A stretch of 64,000 nt of DNA from Acerihabitans sp015654925 (GCF_047324175.1 NZ_CP178732.1:4712001-4776000), one strand, 5' to 3'; shown: positions 1-9,028, counted from the stretch's first letter. Numbers and translations: made by a program. Notes: generated from the letters alone by a model not told the origin.

Positions 1-1733
1 TATTTTACAGCCCCTACCTGCAACTGCCGGTGGGCGATAAGCGCCGTTCGGGTTTTTTGATCCCCAATGCGAAATACGGCACCAAAAGCGGCTTTGAAAC
101 ATCAATACCCTATTACCTGAACCTGGCGCCCAACTATGACGCCACCCTGACGCCGCATTATATGAGCAAGCGCGGCACCCAGTTGCAAAGCGAATTCCGC
201 TACCTCACCACCCCCGGCATGGGTCTGGTGCAGTTCGACTGGCTGCCCAGCGATTCCCAGTACGCCAAGGACGCCGGCAGCATCTATCCCAAGGACAGCA
301 ATACCGATCGCTGGATGTTGTACTGGCGCCACAACGGCGTGATGGATGACGTTTGGCGCTTTAACGTCGACTACACGCGGGTCAGCGATCCCTATTACTT
401 CACCGATCTGACCTCGCAGTATGGCTCCACCACCGACGGCTACGCCACCCAGAAGTTCAGCGTCGGTTATTCCGATACCAACTGGGACGTTACCCTGGCC
501 AACAAGCAGTTCCAGGTGTTTTCCAGCCAGAGCAATAACGACGTCTACCGCGCGTCGCCGCAGCTGGACGTCACCTATTACCAGAACGATGTCGGTCCGT
601 TCGATACCCGCATCTACGGCCAGGCCGTCAAGTTCACCAACGTCAATGACGACAATCCCGAGGCCACCCGGCTGCATCTGGAGCCGACCATCAGCCTGCC
701 GCTGGCCAACCGCTGGGGCAGCCTGAATACCGAAACCAAGGTAATGGCCACCCATTACCAGCAGGATAATCTCGACAATTACAATGAGCAGCATCCCAGC
801 TCCCAGTTAAAAGGCACGGTCGATCGCGTGATGCCGCAGTTTAAAACCGACGGCAAGATGATTTTTGAGCGCAATACCGAGTGGCTGCAAGACTATACCC
901 AAACGCTGGAACCGCGGCTGCAATACCTGTACGTGCCTTATCGCGATCAAAACGATATCCGCAGTTATGACTCCACGCTGCTGCAAACGGATTATTCCGG
1001 CCTGTTCCGCGATCGCAGCTACAGCGGCCTGGATCGCATCGCCTCCGCCAACCAGTTGGCGGGCGGCGTCACCACCCGGTTTTATGATGATGCGCTGATT
1101 GAACGTTTTAACGCTTCATTGGGTCAAATCTACTACTTCAGCCGTCCGCGCACCGGCGCGACGGACAGCAGCCTAGATAAAGACGCCGAAACCGGCAGCG
1201 TGGTCTGGGCCGGCGACAGCTACTGGAAGATCGATAATCAGTGGGGCGTGCGCGGCGGCGTGCAGTATGATACCCGCCTGGACAAGGTGGCGCTGGGCGA
1301 TGCCGTATTGGAATACCGACGCGACGATAACCGGATGGTGCAGTTGAACTATCGTTTCGCCAGTCCGGAATATATTCAGGCGATGCTGCCGAACATCTCG
1401 CATCCCGGCTATCAGCAGGGTATTTCCCAGATCGGCACCATCGCCAGCTGGCCTATCGCCGATCGCTGGTCGATCGTCGGCGCGTATTATTATGATACCA
1501 AGGCGAGCCAACCCGCCGAACAGTTGATCGGGGTGCAGTACAATACCTGCTGCTGGGCGGCCACCGTGGGTTACGATCGGAAAATCACCAATTGGAACTA
1601 TGACAACAACACCAGTAAATACGACAATGCCGTGTCGTTCAACATACAACTGCGCGGTCTGAGCAGCGACTACGGCCTCGGTACGGACAAGATGCTGGGT
1701 TCCGGCATCCTGCCTTACCAACGGGCGTTTTAA
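1..1733 (+). CDS. lptD: LPS-assembly protein LptD, C-terminal part (5' end outside window)
   Basis: LptD is the outer-membrane beta-barrel that inserts lipopolysaccharide into the outer leaflet together with the lipoprotein LptE. The frame is open from base 3, so about 576 residues of a protein near 784 aa are visible, and the N-terminal signal peptide and periplasmic jellyroll lie outside. The visible part is rich in alternating aromatic/polar beta strands. It holds the adjacent cysteine pair in NTCCWAATVGYDR, which in E. coli forms the inter-domain disulfides with N-terminal cysteines, and it ends in the typical outer-membrane C-terminal Phe (QRAF). surA follows 66 bp downstream, as in E. 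coli, which fits because SurA chaperones LptD. Identity is firm. Confidence 0.97.
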   Translation, partial: FYSPYLQLPVGDKRRSGFLIPNAKYGTKSGFETSIPYYLNLAPNYDATLTPHYMSKRGTQLQSEFRYLTTPGMGLVQFDWLPSDSQYAKDAGSIYPKDSNTDRWMLYWRHNGVMDDVWRFNVDYTRVSDPYYFTDLTSQYGSTTDGYATQKFSVGYSDTNWDVTLANKQFQVFSSQSNNDVYRASPQLDVTYYQNDVGPFDTRIYGQAVKFTNVNDDNPEATRLHLEPTISLPLANRWGSLNTETKVMATHYQQDNLDNYNEQHPSSQLKGTVDRVMPQFKTDGKMIFERNTEWLQDYTQTLEPRLQYLYVPYRDQNDIRSYDSTLLQTDYSGLFRDRSYSGLDRIASANQLAGGVTTRFYDDALIERFNASLGQIYYFSRPRTGATDSSLDKDAETGSVVWAGDSYWKIDNQWGVRGGVQYDTRLDKVALGDAVLEYRRDDNRMVQLNYRFASPEYIQAMLPNISHPGYQQGISQIGTIASWPIADRWSIVGAYYYDTKASQPAEQLIGVQYNTCCWAATVGYDRKITNWNYDNNTSKYDNAVSFNIQLRGLSSDYGLGTDKMLGSGILPYQRAF

Positions 1734-1799
1734 GGCTGTTTCACACCAGCGAACGTTAAACTTGAATCCGCGAAGGCGGCTGATATAAATGGAAAAGTT

Positions 1800-3104
1800 A
1801 TGAAAAACTGGAGAACGCTTATTCTCTGCATGGCGATGTGCGCCGGTTCCGCGTTCGCAGCGCCGCAGGTGGTGGATAAGGTTGCCGCCGTGGTTGATAA
1901 CAGCGTCGTGCTCGAAAGTGACGTGAACGGGCTGTTGCAATCAGTTAAGCGCAATGCCCAAGATGCAAAACAGCAGGTACCCGACGACGCGACGCTGCGC
2001 CACCAGATACTTGAACGTTTGATTATGGATAATATTATTCTGGCTATCGCCCAGCGCAATAACGTCACCGTGACGGACGAGCAGCTGACGCAATCCATCA
2101 CCAATATTGCCGCGCAGAACCATATGACCCTGGATCAGTTGCGTAGCCGTCTGGCCTATGATGGCATTACCTACGATACCTATCGCAAACAGATCCGCAA
2201 GGAAATGCTGATTGCGGAAGTGCGTAATGGCGAAGTGCGCCGCCGGGTAACCATCCTGCCGCAGGAAGTGGATTCCCTGGCCCAGCAAATCGCGGCCCAA
2301 ACCGGCAACGGCGCGCAATTCAACCTAAGCCATATCCTGATCCCCCTGCAGGAAAACCCAAGCCAGGAACAGGTGGATAAAGCGGAAGCCACGGCCGCCT
2401 CGCTGGTGGAGCAACTGAAAAAAGGCGCCGATTTCGGCAAGCTGGCCATCAGCTACTCGGCCGATCCGCAGGCATTGAAGGGCGGCCAAATGGGCTGGGG
2501 CAAGCTTGAAGAGTTGCCGACCATCTTCGCTGAACGGTTGCAGGGCGCGCCCAAAGGGGCGATTGTCGGCCCGATCCGCTCCGGCGTAGGGTTCCATATC
2601 CTCAAGGTTAATGATATCCGCGGCGGCGACCAGAAAGTCTCCGTTACCGAGGTGCACGCCCGGCATATCCTGCTGCGTCCGTCGGTGGTCATGACCGATC
2701 AGCAGGCCGAAGCCAAGCTCAATGAGGTATTGGCGCAGATCAAAAGCGGCAAGACCGATTTTGCCGCCGCCGCCAAGCAGCTATCGCAAGATCCCGGCTC
2801 CGCCAACCAGGGCGGCGATCTCGGCTGGGCTTCGCCCGACGCTTACGACCCGTCGTTCCAGGACGCGCTTATGCGCCTGAAAAAAGGCGAAATCAGCCAG
2901 CCGGTGCACTCTTCCTTTGGCTGGCATCTGATCCAGTTGCTTGATACCCGCCAGGTCGATCGCACCGACGCCACCAAAAAAGATCAGGCTTACCGCCTGC
3001 TGTTCAATCGCAAGTTCGCCGAAGAGTCGCAAACCTGGATGCAAGAACAGCGCGCCGCCGCCTACGTCAAGATCATGGGCGACAGCGCCCAGGATGCCCA
3101 ATAA
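1800..3104 (+). CDS. surA: Periplasmic chaperone/peptidyl-prolyl isomerase SurA
   Basis: SurA carries unfolded outer-membrane proteins, LptD among them, across the periplasm to the BAM complex. The 434-aa product (E. coli 428) begins with a signal peptide cleaved near AFA|AP at residue 20. The SurA N-terminal chaperone domain follows (about 21-170), then two parvulin PPIase domains starting at FNLSHILI (about 174) and VHARHILL (about 285). The ATG at 1800 gives a start matching E. coli SurA. In E. coli the next gene is pdxA; here no pdxA frame exists and rsmA follows after 208 bp. Confidence 0.97.
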   Translation: MKNWRTLILCMAMCAGSAFAAPQVVDKVAAVVDNSVVLESDVNGLLQSVKRNAQDAKQQVPDDATLRHQILERLIMDNIILAIAQRNNVTVTDEQLTQSITNIAAQNHMTLDQLRSRLAYDGITYDTYRKQIRKEMLIAEVRNGEVRRRVTILPQEVDSLAQQIAAQTGNGAQFNLSHILIPLQENPSQEQVDKAEATAASLVEQLKKGADFGKLAISYSADPQALKGGQMGWGKLEELPTIFAERLQGAPKGAIVGPIRSGVGFHILKVNDIRGGDQKVSVTEVHARHILLRPSVVMTDQQAEAKLNEVLAQIKSGKTDFAAAAKQLSQDPGSANQGGDLGWASPDAYDPSFQDALMRLKKGEISQPVHSSFGWHLIQLLDTRQVDRTDATKKDQAYRLLFNRKFAEESQTWMQEQRAAAYVKIMGDSAQDAQ

Positions 3105-3233
3105 GCAACCCTGGCGCCCCTCCCCTGCAACCAGGATGGGGCGCGATTGATGGCGTATGGTACTCCCGGAGTAAGGCTCGGGTCGCGGGTTTAGTTTTTT
3201 CGTTCCTCTGTCGATCGCGCCACCGCGCCTGAA

Positions 3234-3252
3234 CCGGTCGGTAACGGACCGG
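3234..3252. other. Hairpin in the surA-rsmA junction where pdxA would be
   Basis: CCGGTC (3234-3239) and GACCGG (3247-3252) form a perfect 6-bp inverted repeat with a 7-base loop. No T-run follows, so it is not a clear terminator. The 208 bp between surA and rsmA otherwise contains no recognisable gene or pdxA remnant that I can read. Confidence 0.4.
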
Positions 3253-3312
3253 CGGAGGCTGACAGTATCCAAACGGCGCCGAATCTCGCCATAAAAATGA
3301 TAAATAATTGTA

Positions 3313-4131
3313 ATGAGTAAACTTGTGCATCAGGGCCATCTGGCCCGCAAACGTTTTGGTCAGAATTTTCTACACGACGATAATATTATCGACTCGATTG
3401 TTTCGGCTATTCATCCGCTGCCGGATCAGGCGATAGTCGAGATCGGCCCCGGCCTCGGCGCCTTGACCGAACCGGTTGCCGAGCGTATCGATCGTATGAC
3501 GGTGATTGAACTGGACCGTGATTTGGCCGCGCGCCTGGCGACGCATCCCTTCCTGCAATCGAAGCTGACCATTTTGCAGCAAGATGCCATGACGGTGGAT
3601 TTTGCCGCGATGTCGCGGCAACTGGGCCAGCCGCTGCGGGTGTTCGGCAACCTGCCCTATAATATTTCCACGCCGCTGATGTTTCACCTTTTCAGCTATA
3701 CTCAGGCCATTCGCGATATGCATTTTATGTTGCAAAAAGAGGTGGTCAATCGGCTGGTGGCGGGGCCGGACAGCAAGGCTTACGGCCGCCTGAGCGTGAT
3801 GGCGCAGTATTACTGCCAGATCATCCCCGTGCTGGAGGTGCCGCCCACCTCCTTTCGGCCCGCGCCGAAAGTGGACTCGGCGGTGGTTCGTCTGGTACCG
3901 TACGCCGAACTGCCTTACCCGGTCAGCGACCTGGGGGTTTTGGCGCGCATTACCAGCCAGGCGTTTAATCAGCGCAGAAAAACCGTGCGCAATAGCCTGG
4001 GCAATCTGTTTACGGTGGAACAGCTCAAAGATCTGGGTATCGATCCGATTATGCGCGCCGAGAACATCTCCGTGGCCCAATATTGCCATTTGGCGAACTG
4101 GCTGGCGGAGCATCCTTCGCAACAGGATTAA
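3313..4131 (+). CDS. rsmA: 16S rRNA (adenine1518-N6/adenine1519-N6) dimethyltransferase RsmA
   Basis: RsmA (KsgA) dimethylates two adjacent adenines in the 3' hairpin of 16S rRNA late in small-subunit assembly. The 272-aa product has the N-terminal HLARKRFGQNFL signature, the SAM-binding loop VEIGPGLGALTEP (about 42-54) and the catalytic NLPYNIS motif (113-119). Its length matches E. coli (273). The ATG at 3313 fits the conserved N terminus; in E. coli the gene overlaps pdxA, but here it follows a short non-coding stretch. apaG starts 14 bp downstream, so the three genes rsmA-apaG-apaH probably share a transcript. Confidence 0.97.
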   Translation: MSKLVHQGHLARKRFGQNFLHDDNIIDSIVSAIHPLPDQAIVEIGPGLGALTEPVAERIDRMTVIELDRDLAARLATHPFLQSKLTILQQDAMTVDFAAMSRQLGQPLRVFGNLPYNISTPLMFHLFSYTQAIRDMHFMLQKEVVNRLVAGPDSKAYGRLSVMAQYYCQIIPVLEVPPTSFRPAPKVDSAVVRLVPYAELPYPVSDLGVLARITSQAFNQRRKTVRNSLGNLFTVEQLKDLGIDPIMRAENISVAQYCHLANWLAEHPSQQD

Positions 4132-4145
4132 CAGGAGCAGCTGTA

Positions 4146-4523
4146 ATGATTAATTCGCCTCGTGTTTGTGTGCAGGTCCAAAGTATGTATGTCGAGACGC
4201 AATCCTTCCCGGAACAGGAGCGCTATGTCTTTGCTTATACTATTACCGTGCGTAATCTCGGGCGACATAACGTGCAGCTGGTCGGACGTTATTGGCTGAT
4301 AACCAATGCCAACGGCAAGGAAACCCAGGTGCAGGGGGAAGGCGTAGTGGGTGAACAGCCGCTTATCCTGCCCGGCAACGAGTTTCAATATACCAGCGGG
4401 GCCATTCTTGAAACGCCACTTGGCACGATGGAAGGCCACTACGAAATGCTGGATCATCAGGGGCAGTCGTTCCGAATTGCCATTCCCGTCTTTCGCTTAG
4501 CGATTCCAACTCTTATACATTAA
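4146..4523 (+). CDS. apaG: ApaG/DUF525 protein
   Basis: The product is 125 aa, exactly the E. coli ApaG length, beginning MINSPRVCVQVQSMYVE. ApaG is a fibronectin-III-like beta-sandwich protein whose biochemical role is not settled; it is genetically linked to ApaH. The glycine-rich stretch GEGVVGEQPLILPG near residue 65 is the family hallmark. An in-frame ATG exists upstream at 4083 but lies inside rsmA. The start at 4146 is preceded by AGGAG at 4132-4136 and gives the conserved N terminus. apaH begins 3 bp after its stop. Confidence 0.95.
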   Translation: MINSPRVCVQVQSMYVETQSFPEQERYVFAYTITVRNLGRHNVQLVGRYWLITNANGKETQVQGEGVVGEQPLILPGNEFQYTSGAILETPLGTMEGHYEMLDHQGQSFRIAIPVFRLAIPTLIH

Positions 4524-4526
4524 ATT

Positions 4527-5369
4527 ATGTCGACATATTTGATCGGAGATATCCACGGCTGCTACGACGAGCTTACCTCGCTATTGTCGCAAGCGGACTT
4601 CAACCCCGCGGTGGATATCCTTTGGCTTACCGGCGATTTGGTCGCCCGTGGGCCGGCCTCCCTTGAAGTCCTGCGTTTTGTGCGCGAACTGGGGGATTGC
4701 GTGCGTTTGGTGCTGGGCAATCATGATTTGCACCTGCTGGCGGTATACGCCGGCATCAGCCACAATAAGCCGAAAGATCGCATCACCCAGTTACTGGAAG
4801 CGCCCGATGCCGACCAGTTGATCAATTGGCTGCGCCGCCAGCCGATGCTGCAGGTTGACGAAGAGAAACGGCTGGTCATGGCCCATGCGGGTATTACCCC
4901 GCAGTGGGATATCGATGCCGCCCGGGTCTGCGCCCGGGAAGTTGAAGCCATGCTGTCCAGCGACAGCTACCCCCTATTGCTTGACGCCATGTATGGCGAT
5001 ATGCCCAATAATTGGTCGCCGGAGCTGAGCGGCCTGGCCAGGCTGCGCTTTAGCACCAATGCGTTAACCCGCATGCGCTACTGCTTCCCCAACGGCCAGC
5101 TGGATATGATCAGCAAAGATGCGCCGGGCAGCGCTCCTGCCCCGCTGCGCCCCTGGTTTTTAATCCCGGGTCCGGTGGCGCAAGACTACAGTATTGTTTT
5201 CGGCCACTGGGCTTCGCTGGAAGGGAAAGGCACGCCGGAAGGCATTTATGCCCTGGATACCGGCTGCTGCTGGGGCGGCGAATTGACCATGCTGCGTTGG
5301 GAAGATAAACGCTATTTCCGTCAACCCTCCAATCGCAAAGATGAAAGCGGGATTGAGGTCATGAACTGA
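4527..5369 (+). CDS. apaH: Bis(5'-nucleosyl)-tetraphosphatase, symmetrical (ApaH)
   Basis: ApaH hydrolyses diadenosine tetraphosphate to two ADP, controls Ap4A levels and decaps Np4-capped RNA. The 280 aa match the E. coli length. Calcineurin-like metallophosphatase motifs are seen in order: GDIHGC (7-12), GDLVARGP (36-43) and GNHD (64-67). The gene follows apaG after 3 bp and closes the operon. A GC-rich hairpin lies about 50 bp downstream. Confidence 0.97.
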   Translation: MSTYLIGDIHGCYDELTSLLSQADFNPAVDILWLTGDLVARGPASLEVLRFVRELGDCVRLVLGNHDLHLLAVYAGISHNKPKDRITQLLEAPDADQLINWLRRQPMLQVDEEKRLVMAHAGITPQWDIDAARVCAREVEAMLSSDSYPLLLDAMYGDMPNNWSPELSGLARLRFSTNALTRMRYCFPNGQLDMISKDAPGSAPAPLRPWFLIPGPVAQDYSIVFGHWASLEGKGTPEGIYALDTGCCWGGELTMLRWEDKRYFRQPSNRKDESGIEVMN

Positions 5370-5418
5370 CCGCGGCGCAACCGCGCGCTCCTCGTTAATT
5401 CCCCGTTGTGTCTGTTCA

Positions 5419-5449
5419 CCCCGCCGCGGCGTTATACGCTTCGGCGGGG
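5419..5449. terminator. GC hairpin downstream of apaH
   Basis: CCCCGCCG (5419-5426) pairs with CGGCGGGG (5442-5449) around a 15-base loop. No T-run follows on the plus strand, so it may be a Rho-type or RNA-stabilising 3' end rather than a classical intrinsic terminator. Confidence 0.45.
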
Positions 5450-5632
5450 CAATATCGCCCAAGCCGGTAAGGCAATAGATGGCATAATAAGTATCCTTAC
5501 ACGGGTGCGGGCCGCAGGAATATATCTTATATTAATCCCCTCAGAATATTGACTAGCCGTCCATGTGTAAAGCTATTTAATATAATGAAGCACAATTAAA
5601 TTATAATAACTTCTCACAAAAGGATATGTTTG

Positions 5633-6232
5633 ATGCCTATTACTGCGCTAGGTGATGTAAAACAAATACAGCCTGTGCTTTCATTTTCCGGCCAGATGAC
5701 GTCCCGCGTTGTCAATGCGTTTAAACGGGTACGCAGCTGTGAAGATAAGCTAACTAATAATATTAGCAATAAATATCCACAACCCCCGACTGGCCCGGCC
5801 ACGCTCGATATGACAATGATTAACCGGGAAATTCTGAAACAGTGCAGCGCGCTAAGCACGCTAACGCCATTAATCGATTATATCAATAACCTTAAATCGC
5901 CCATTAACCTTGAGGTCATTGAATATCTTAACGCAGAACGTAACCTGCAGGACAAGGAAGAAAAACATAATTTCTTAAGGACGCTGACCACCGATTTGTA
6001 TAAATTAAGCCAGCTCCCCGCCGTTGATACCCGCCACCGGCAATTAGCGCATAAAATATTAACCACCCCGATCTGCGGCCTGGCATTTCAGCAATATGGC
6101 AATATTGACCAGCCGGCGCTTGGCGCTATTTTCGCCGATACCGCAAACCATCGGCTTATTACCGACGAGATGCTGGCGCTGCTTGGCGGGCTGCAACAAG
6201 ACTGGACGCTGGGCGGGGATAGCGGGCAATAA
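5633..6232 (+). CDS. Orphan 199-aa hypothetical protein, AT-rich
   Basis: I do not recognise this gene. The start chosen is the ATG at 5633, preceded by AAGGA at 5620-5624; an in-frame TTG at 5630 is less likely. A TATAAT at 5581-5586 lies just upstream. The 199-aa product has no signal peptide or membrane segment and looks mostly alpha-helical, with a Ser/Thr/Asn-rich first 50 residues (PITALGDVKQIQPVLSFSG) and a charged middle (LNAERNLQDKEEKHNF). Base composition of the gene and its 5' region is clearly AT-richer than its neighbours, suggesting acquisition at the apaH-folA junction. A secreted-effector role is only a guess from N-terminal composition. Confidence 0.7.
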   Translation: MPITALGDVKQIQPVLSFSGQMTSRVVNAFKRVRSCEDKLTNNISNKYPQPPTGPATLDMTMINREILKQCSALSTLTPLIDYINNLKSPINLEVIEYLNAERNLQDKEEKHNFLRTLTTDLYKLSQLPAVDTRHRQLAHKILTTPICGLAFQQYGNIDQPALGAIFADTANHRLITDEMLALLGGLQQDWTLGGDSGQ

Positions 6233-6255
6233 ATTACGCGGCGCAAAGCGGGACC

Positions 6256-6284
6256 AAAAAAACGGGCGCGCGGCACGCGCGCCC
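6256..6284 (-). terminator. Intrinsic terminator of folA
   Basis: Read on the minus strand, GGGCGCGC pairs with GCGCGCCC (plus-strand arms 6264-6271 and 6277-6284, loop 6272-6276), followed by seven T (plus-strand A run 6256-6262). It lies just downstream of the folA stop. It may also stop the convergent orphan gene. Confidence 0.85.
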
Positions 6285-6290
6285 TGGCCG

Positions 6291-6773
6291 TTAACGGCGA
6301 TCGAGAATTTCGAAACAGAAGCTATGGCTGTTTTTTTCGTCCGCATCGTGGAATTCGCTAAAGGTCGACTGCCATTGATCCGGTTCGTAATCCGGGAAAA
6401 AGGTATCGCCGTCGATTTCCGCATCGATATGGGTCAGGTAAAGCCGGCCTGCGCGGGGCAAAAACTCCTGATATACCGCGCCGCCGCCAATGATCATCAG
6501 TTCTTCCACCTCGCCGGCGCTTGCCAGCGCCTCGGCCGGCGTGCTCGCCCAGATCACCCGATCGTCATTGCCCGGATGGCGGCTCAGCACGATATTCTGC
6601 CGTCCGGGCAAAGGCTGGCCGAGTGACTCATAGGTTCGGCGTCCCATGATGACGGGCTTATTCAGAGTATTGCGTTTAAACCATGCCAGGTCGGCGGGCA
6701 GATGCCATGGCATGGCATTCTCAAGGCCAATCACGCGATCAACGGCCAGCGCGGCAATCAGACTAATAATCAT
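6291..6773 (-). CDS. folA: Dihydrofolate reductase
   Basis: Reduces dihydrofolate to tetrahydrofolate with NADPH, and is the target of trimethoprim. The 160-aa product (E. coli 159) starts MIISLIAALAVDRVIG. It has the substrate-binding MPWHLPADL, with the catalytic Asp at 28 (E. coli Asp27), the NADPH-binding GRRTYESLG and the IIGGGAVYQ loop. Translation could be read from further upstream, but the ATG at 6773 gives the conserved N terminus. The gene is convergent with the orphan gene, and a strong terminator follows. Confidence 0.96.
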   Translation of the reverse strand: MIISLIAALAVDRVIGLENAMPWHLPADLAWFKRNTLNKPVIMGRRTYESLGQPLPGRQNIVLSRHPGNDDRVIWASTPAEALASAGEVEELMIIGGGAVYQEFLPRAGRLYLTHIDAEIDGDTFFPDYEPDQWQSTFSEFHDADEKNSHSFCFEILDRR

Positions 6774-6890
6774 ATAGACTCTTGAAGGCTTTAAAATTGC
6801 TGCCACTATACGGAAACTGCCCGCACCCGTCGATAGCGGTCGGCGACGCCCATCACAAAATAAGAAAGCGCCTAGCACACTGACCGGAGG

Positions 6891-7355
6891 TCAGACGCCG
6901 GGACGCTTGCGATAAAGCCACAATCCGGGCAGCGACAGGCCGATGGACAACGCGCCGACGATAAAACCGGCTTTCAGGAATTGCGTGACGAGAATCGACA
7001 TCAGCCTTTCGCTGTATCCCAAATGGGAGATTTCCACCGCCGCCACCATCGCGCTATAGGCCGAAATGCCTGGGAACATGGGGATCACGGCCGCGACGGT
7101 AAACACTTTGGGGTGCGCCAACAGCCAGCGCGACCAATGTATGCCGATCACGCCAATCAATATCGACGCCAGCAGCGAAGCCCATTCGATATTCATCCCA
7201 TAATGGATCAGCAGCATGCGCGAACCGTGGCCGATGGCCCCCAGCAAGGCACAGTAGCGCAACGCTTTGACCGGTACATTAAATACCATGGCAAAACCCA
7301 GCGCCGGCACCGCGGCCAACAGCATATCTTCCAATAACGCCAGCAGCAGACTCAT
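6891..7355 (-). CDS. yjjB: YjjB, small subunit of the YjjPB exporter (ThrE C-terminal family)
   Basis: The 154-aa membrane protein matches E. coli YjjB (157 aa) throughout: AVPALGFAMVFNVPVKALRYCALLGAIGHGSR, the HPKVFTVAAVIPMFPGISAY block and the C-terminal GLWLYRKRPGV. It has about four or five membrane segments and corresponds to the C-terminal half of the ThrE threonine/serine exporter family. In E. coli YjjP and YjjB act together in succinate export. The start codon overlaps the yjjP stop (ATGA, 7352-7355), which supports translational coupling and a two-subunit transporter. Confidence 0.93.
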   Translation of the reverse strand: MSLLLALLEDMLLAAVPALGFAMVFNVPVKALRYCALLGAIGHGSRMLLIHYGMNIEWASLLASILIGVIGIHWSRWLLAHPKVFTVAAVIPMFPGISAYSAMVAAVEISHLGYSERLMSILVTQFLKAGFIVGALSIGLSLPGLWLYRKRPGV

Positions 7356-8134
7356 GACCAACCCCGAAAATCCCACACCGCCATCGCCAGGACAATGCCG
7401 ATACAAATCGACAGCGTCAGCAGGCTGGCCATGGCCCAGCGCGCCAGGCCGGTATTCACATGTCCCTTGAACATATCCGCCACCGCGTTAATCAATGGGA
7501 AACCGGGCACCAGCAACAGCACGCTGGCCGGCATAGCCACCAGCGACGCGCCCGAGAACGCCGGCAGCCGCATCAATAGCCCCGACGCCGAGGTGGCGAC
7601 AAAAGCGGTGATACAAAAATTGATTAATGGGTTCATCTGCCGCGAGGTCAGTACTTGGCGCACATACATGGCCAAGCCGCTGGCGAAAAGCGTAATCACA
7701 AACGCATCCCAGCCGCCGCCGTTCAGCCGGCTGAAACACCCGCAGGATAACCCCACGATGGCCACCATCAGCCAGCGCGGATAACGCAGCGGCTTGATGT
7801 TGGCCAGGCGTTTGGCCACATCATTCACATCCAGCAACTTGTGCTCGGTCATAATGACGATATGCTGCACCTGGGTCACCACGTGCATATTGATGCCGCG
7901 GTCATTATTTTTACGGGTGGAGGTCAGGCAAAAATCATCGATAATGGTGGTAAGCACCACGGCGTTGGCCGAAATGGAGCTTTCAACGCGCTCCACGCCC
8001 AAAGCGCGGCCCAGACGCGACGATAATTGTTCCACCAGCATGCTTTCCGCGCCATGCTGTAGCAATAACAGCGCGCACTCGATACATAACCGGGTAATGA
8101 CCCGCTGTTGATCCTGCGAAATAGCCCTACCCAT
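7352..8134 (-). CDS. yjjP: YjjP, large subunit of the YjjPB exporter (ThrE N-terminal family)
   Basis: The 260-aa product (E. coli 256) has a soluble N-terminal region with CIECALLLLQHGAESMLVEQLSSRLGRALG, typical of the ThrE/YjjP N-terminal domain. About five membrane helices follow in the second half. With YjjB it forms the inner-membrane dicarboxylate exporter described in E. coli. The ATG at 8134 is the only good start near the conserved N terminus. A divergent LysE-family gene lies 231 bp away. Confidence 0.93.
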   Translation of the reverse strand: MGRAISQDQQRVITRLCIECALLLLQHGAESMLVEQLSSRLGRALGVERVESSISANAVVLTTIIDDFCLTSTRKNNDRGINMHVVTQVQHIVIMTEHKLLDVNDVAKRLANIKPLRYPRWLMVAIVGLSCGCFSRLNGGGWDAFVITLFASGLAMYVRQVLTSRQMNPLINFCITAFVATSASGLLMRLPAFSGASLVAMPASVLLLVPGFPLINAVADMFKGHVNTGLARWAMASLLTLSICIGIVLAMAVWDFRGWS

Positions 8135-8365
8135 CGGCCCGCACCTTGCCCATACCGCTCACCAATACTCCCACCATTAATAGACGTTGATTTCTTAACA
8201 CGTAACAAAAAGCGCGGCAAGCCATAATTGGCCTGGCTCACAAATAGTCCCGCCGGTGGGTTACGCTCGGGTTTGACTACATGAGATGATGAATCCCGGT
8301 AGCGTGTATATTCATCCCGCCGGGGTTATTATGCAGGGCTATCCGTCAGATTAATGAGAGTGGTT

Positions 8366-8980
8366 ATGCTTGAAACCTCGCTATTTGTTGCCTCCATCGC
8401 CACGCTGGGCATGATTTCCCCCGGGCCGGATTTCTTTTTGGTGATAAAAAACGCCGCCCGCTACCGGCGCAAAGCCGCCATGATGACTTCGCTGGGCGTA
8501 GTATGCGGCGTGGCAACTCATATGTCTTACTGCGTAGCCGGACTGGCGGTGGTGATCACCACTACCCCCTGGCTGTTTAATATTCTTAAATACGCCGGCG
8601 CGGGCTATCTTATCTGGATCGGCGGACAGGCACTGCTGTCCCGCGGCGCGGGTAAAATGGCGCTCGGTAATATCGCGCGGCAACAGGTGAGCCTGAAAAA
8701 AGCCTTCCTGCAGGGTTATTTGAATAATTTACTCAACCCCAAGGCGACGCTATTTTTCCTGGCGGTGTTCACCCAGGTGTTGCAAATCCAGTCGGGGTTT
8801 GGCGAGAAGCTCTGGTACGCCGGTATTATCTGGCTGCTGGCGGTTGTCTGGTGGCCGCTGCTGGTGGTGCTGATCCAAAGCGGGCCGGTGCGTCGCGGAC
8901 TGGCCAAAACGCAAAAGTTGGTGGATAAGCTGCTGGGCGGGGTGCTGATTGCCCTGGGAATCAAAGTGGCGCTGGGCTGA
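8366..8980 (+). CDS. LysE/RhtB-family amino-acid exporter
   Basis: The 204-aa protein has the LysE-family signature MISPGPDFFLVIKNAARYRRKAA near the N terminus, the NLLNPKATLFFLAVF motif in the middle and about six membrane segments. Members export amino acids such as homoserine lactone, threonine or lysine; the exact substrate cannot be told. An in-frame ATG exists at 8354, but the ATG at 8366 has a GAGAGTGG-type ribosome site in front and gives the usual N terminus (MLETSLFVASI). The gene is convergent with carB, 48 bp away. Confidence 0.88.
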   Translation: MLETSLFVASIATLGMISPGPDFFLVIKNAARYRRKAAMMTSLGVVCGVATHMSYCVAGLAVVITTTPWLFNILKYAGAGYLIWIGGQALLSRGAGKMALGNIARQQVSLKKAFLQGYLNNLLNPKATLFFLAVFTQVLQIQSGFGEKLWYAGIIWLLAVVWWPLLVVLIQSGPVRRGLAKTQKLVDKLLGGVLIALGIKVALG

Positions 8981-9028
8981 TGACCCGGGGCGCAGCGGGG
9001 TTACCCGCGGCGACCCGGCCGGAGAGGG

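Noticed and set aside
102..794. 230-aa minus-strand frame
   Set aside because: Antisense to lptD; low-complexity Val/Gly/Ile composition and no ribosome site.
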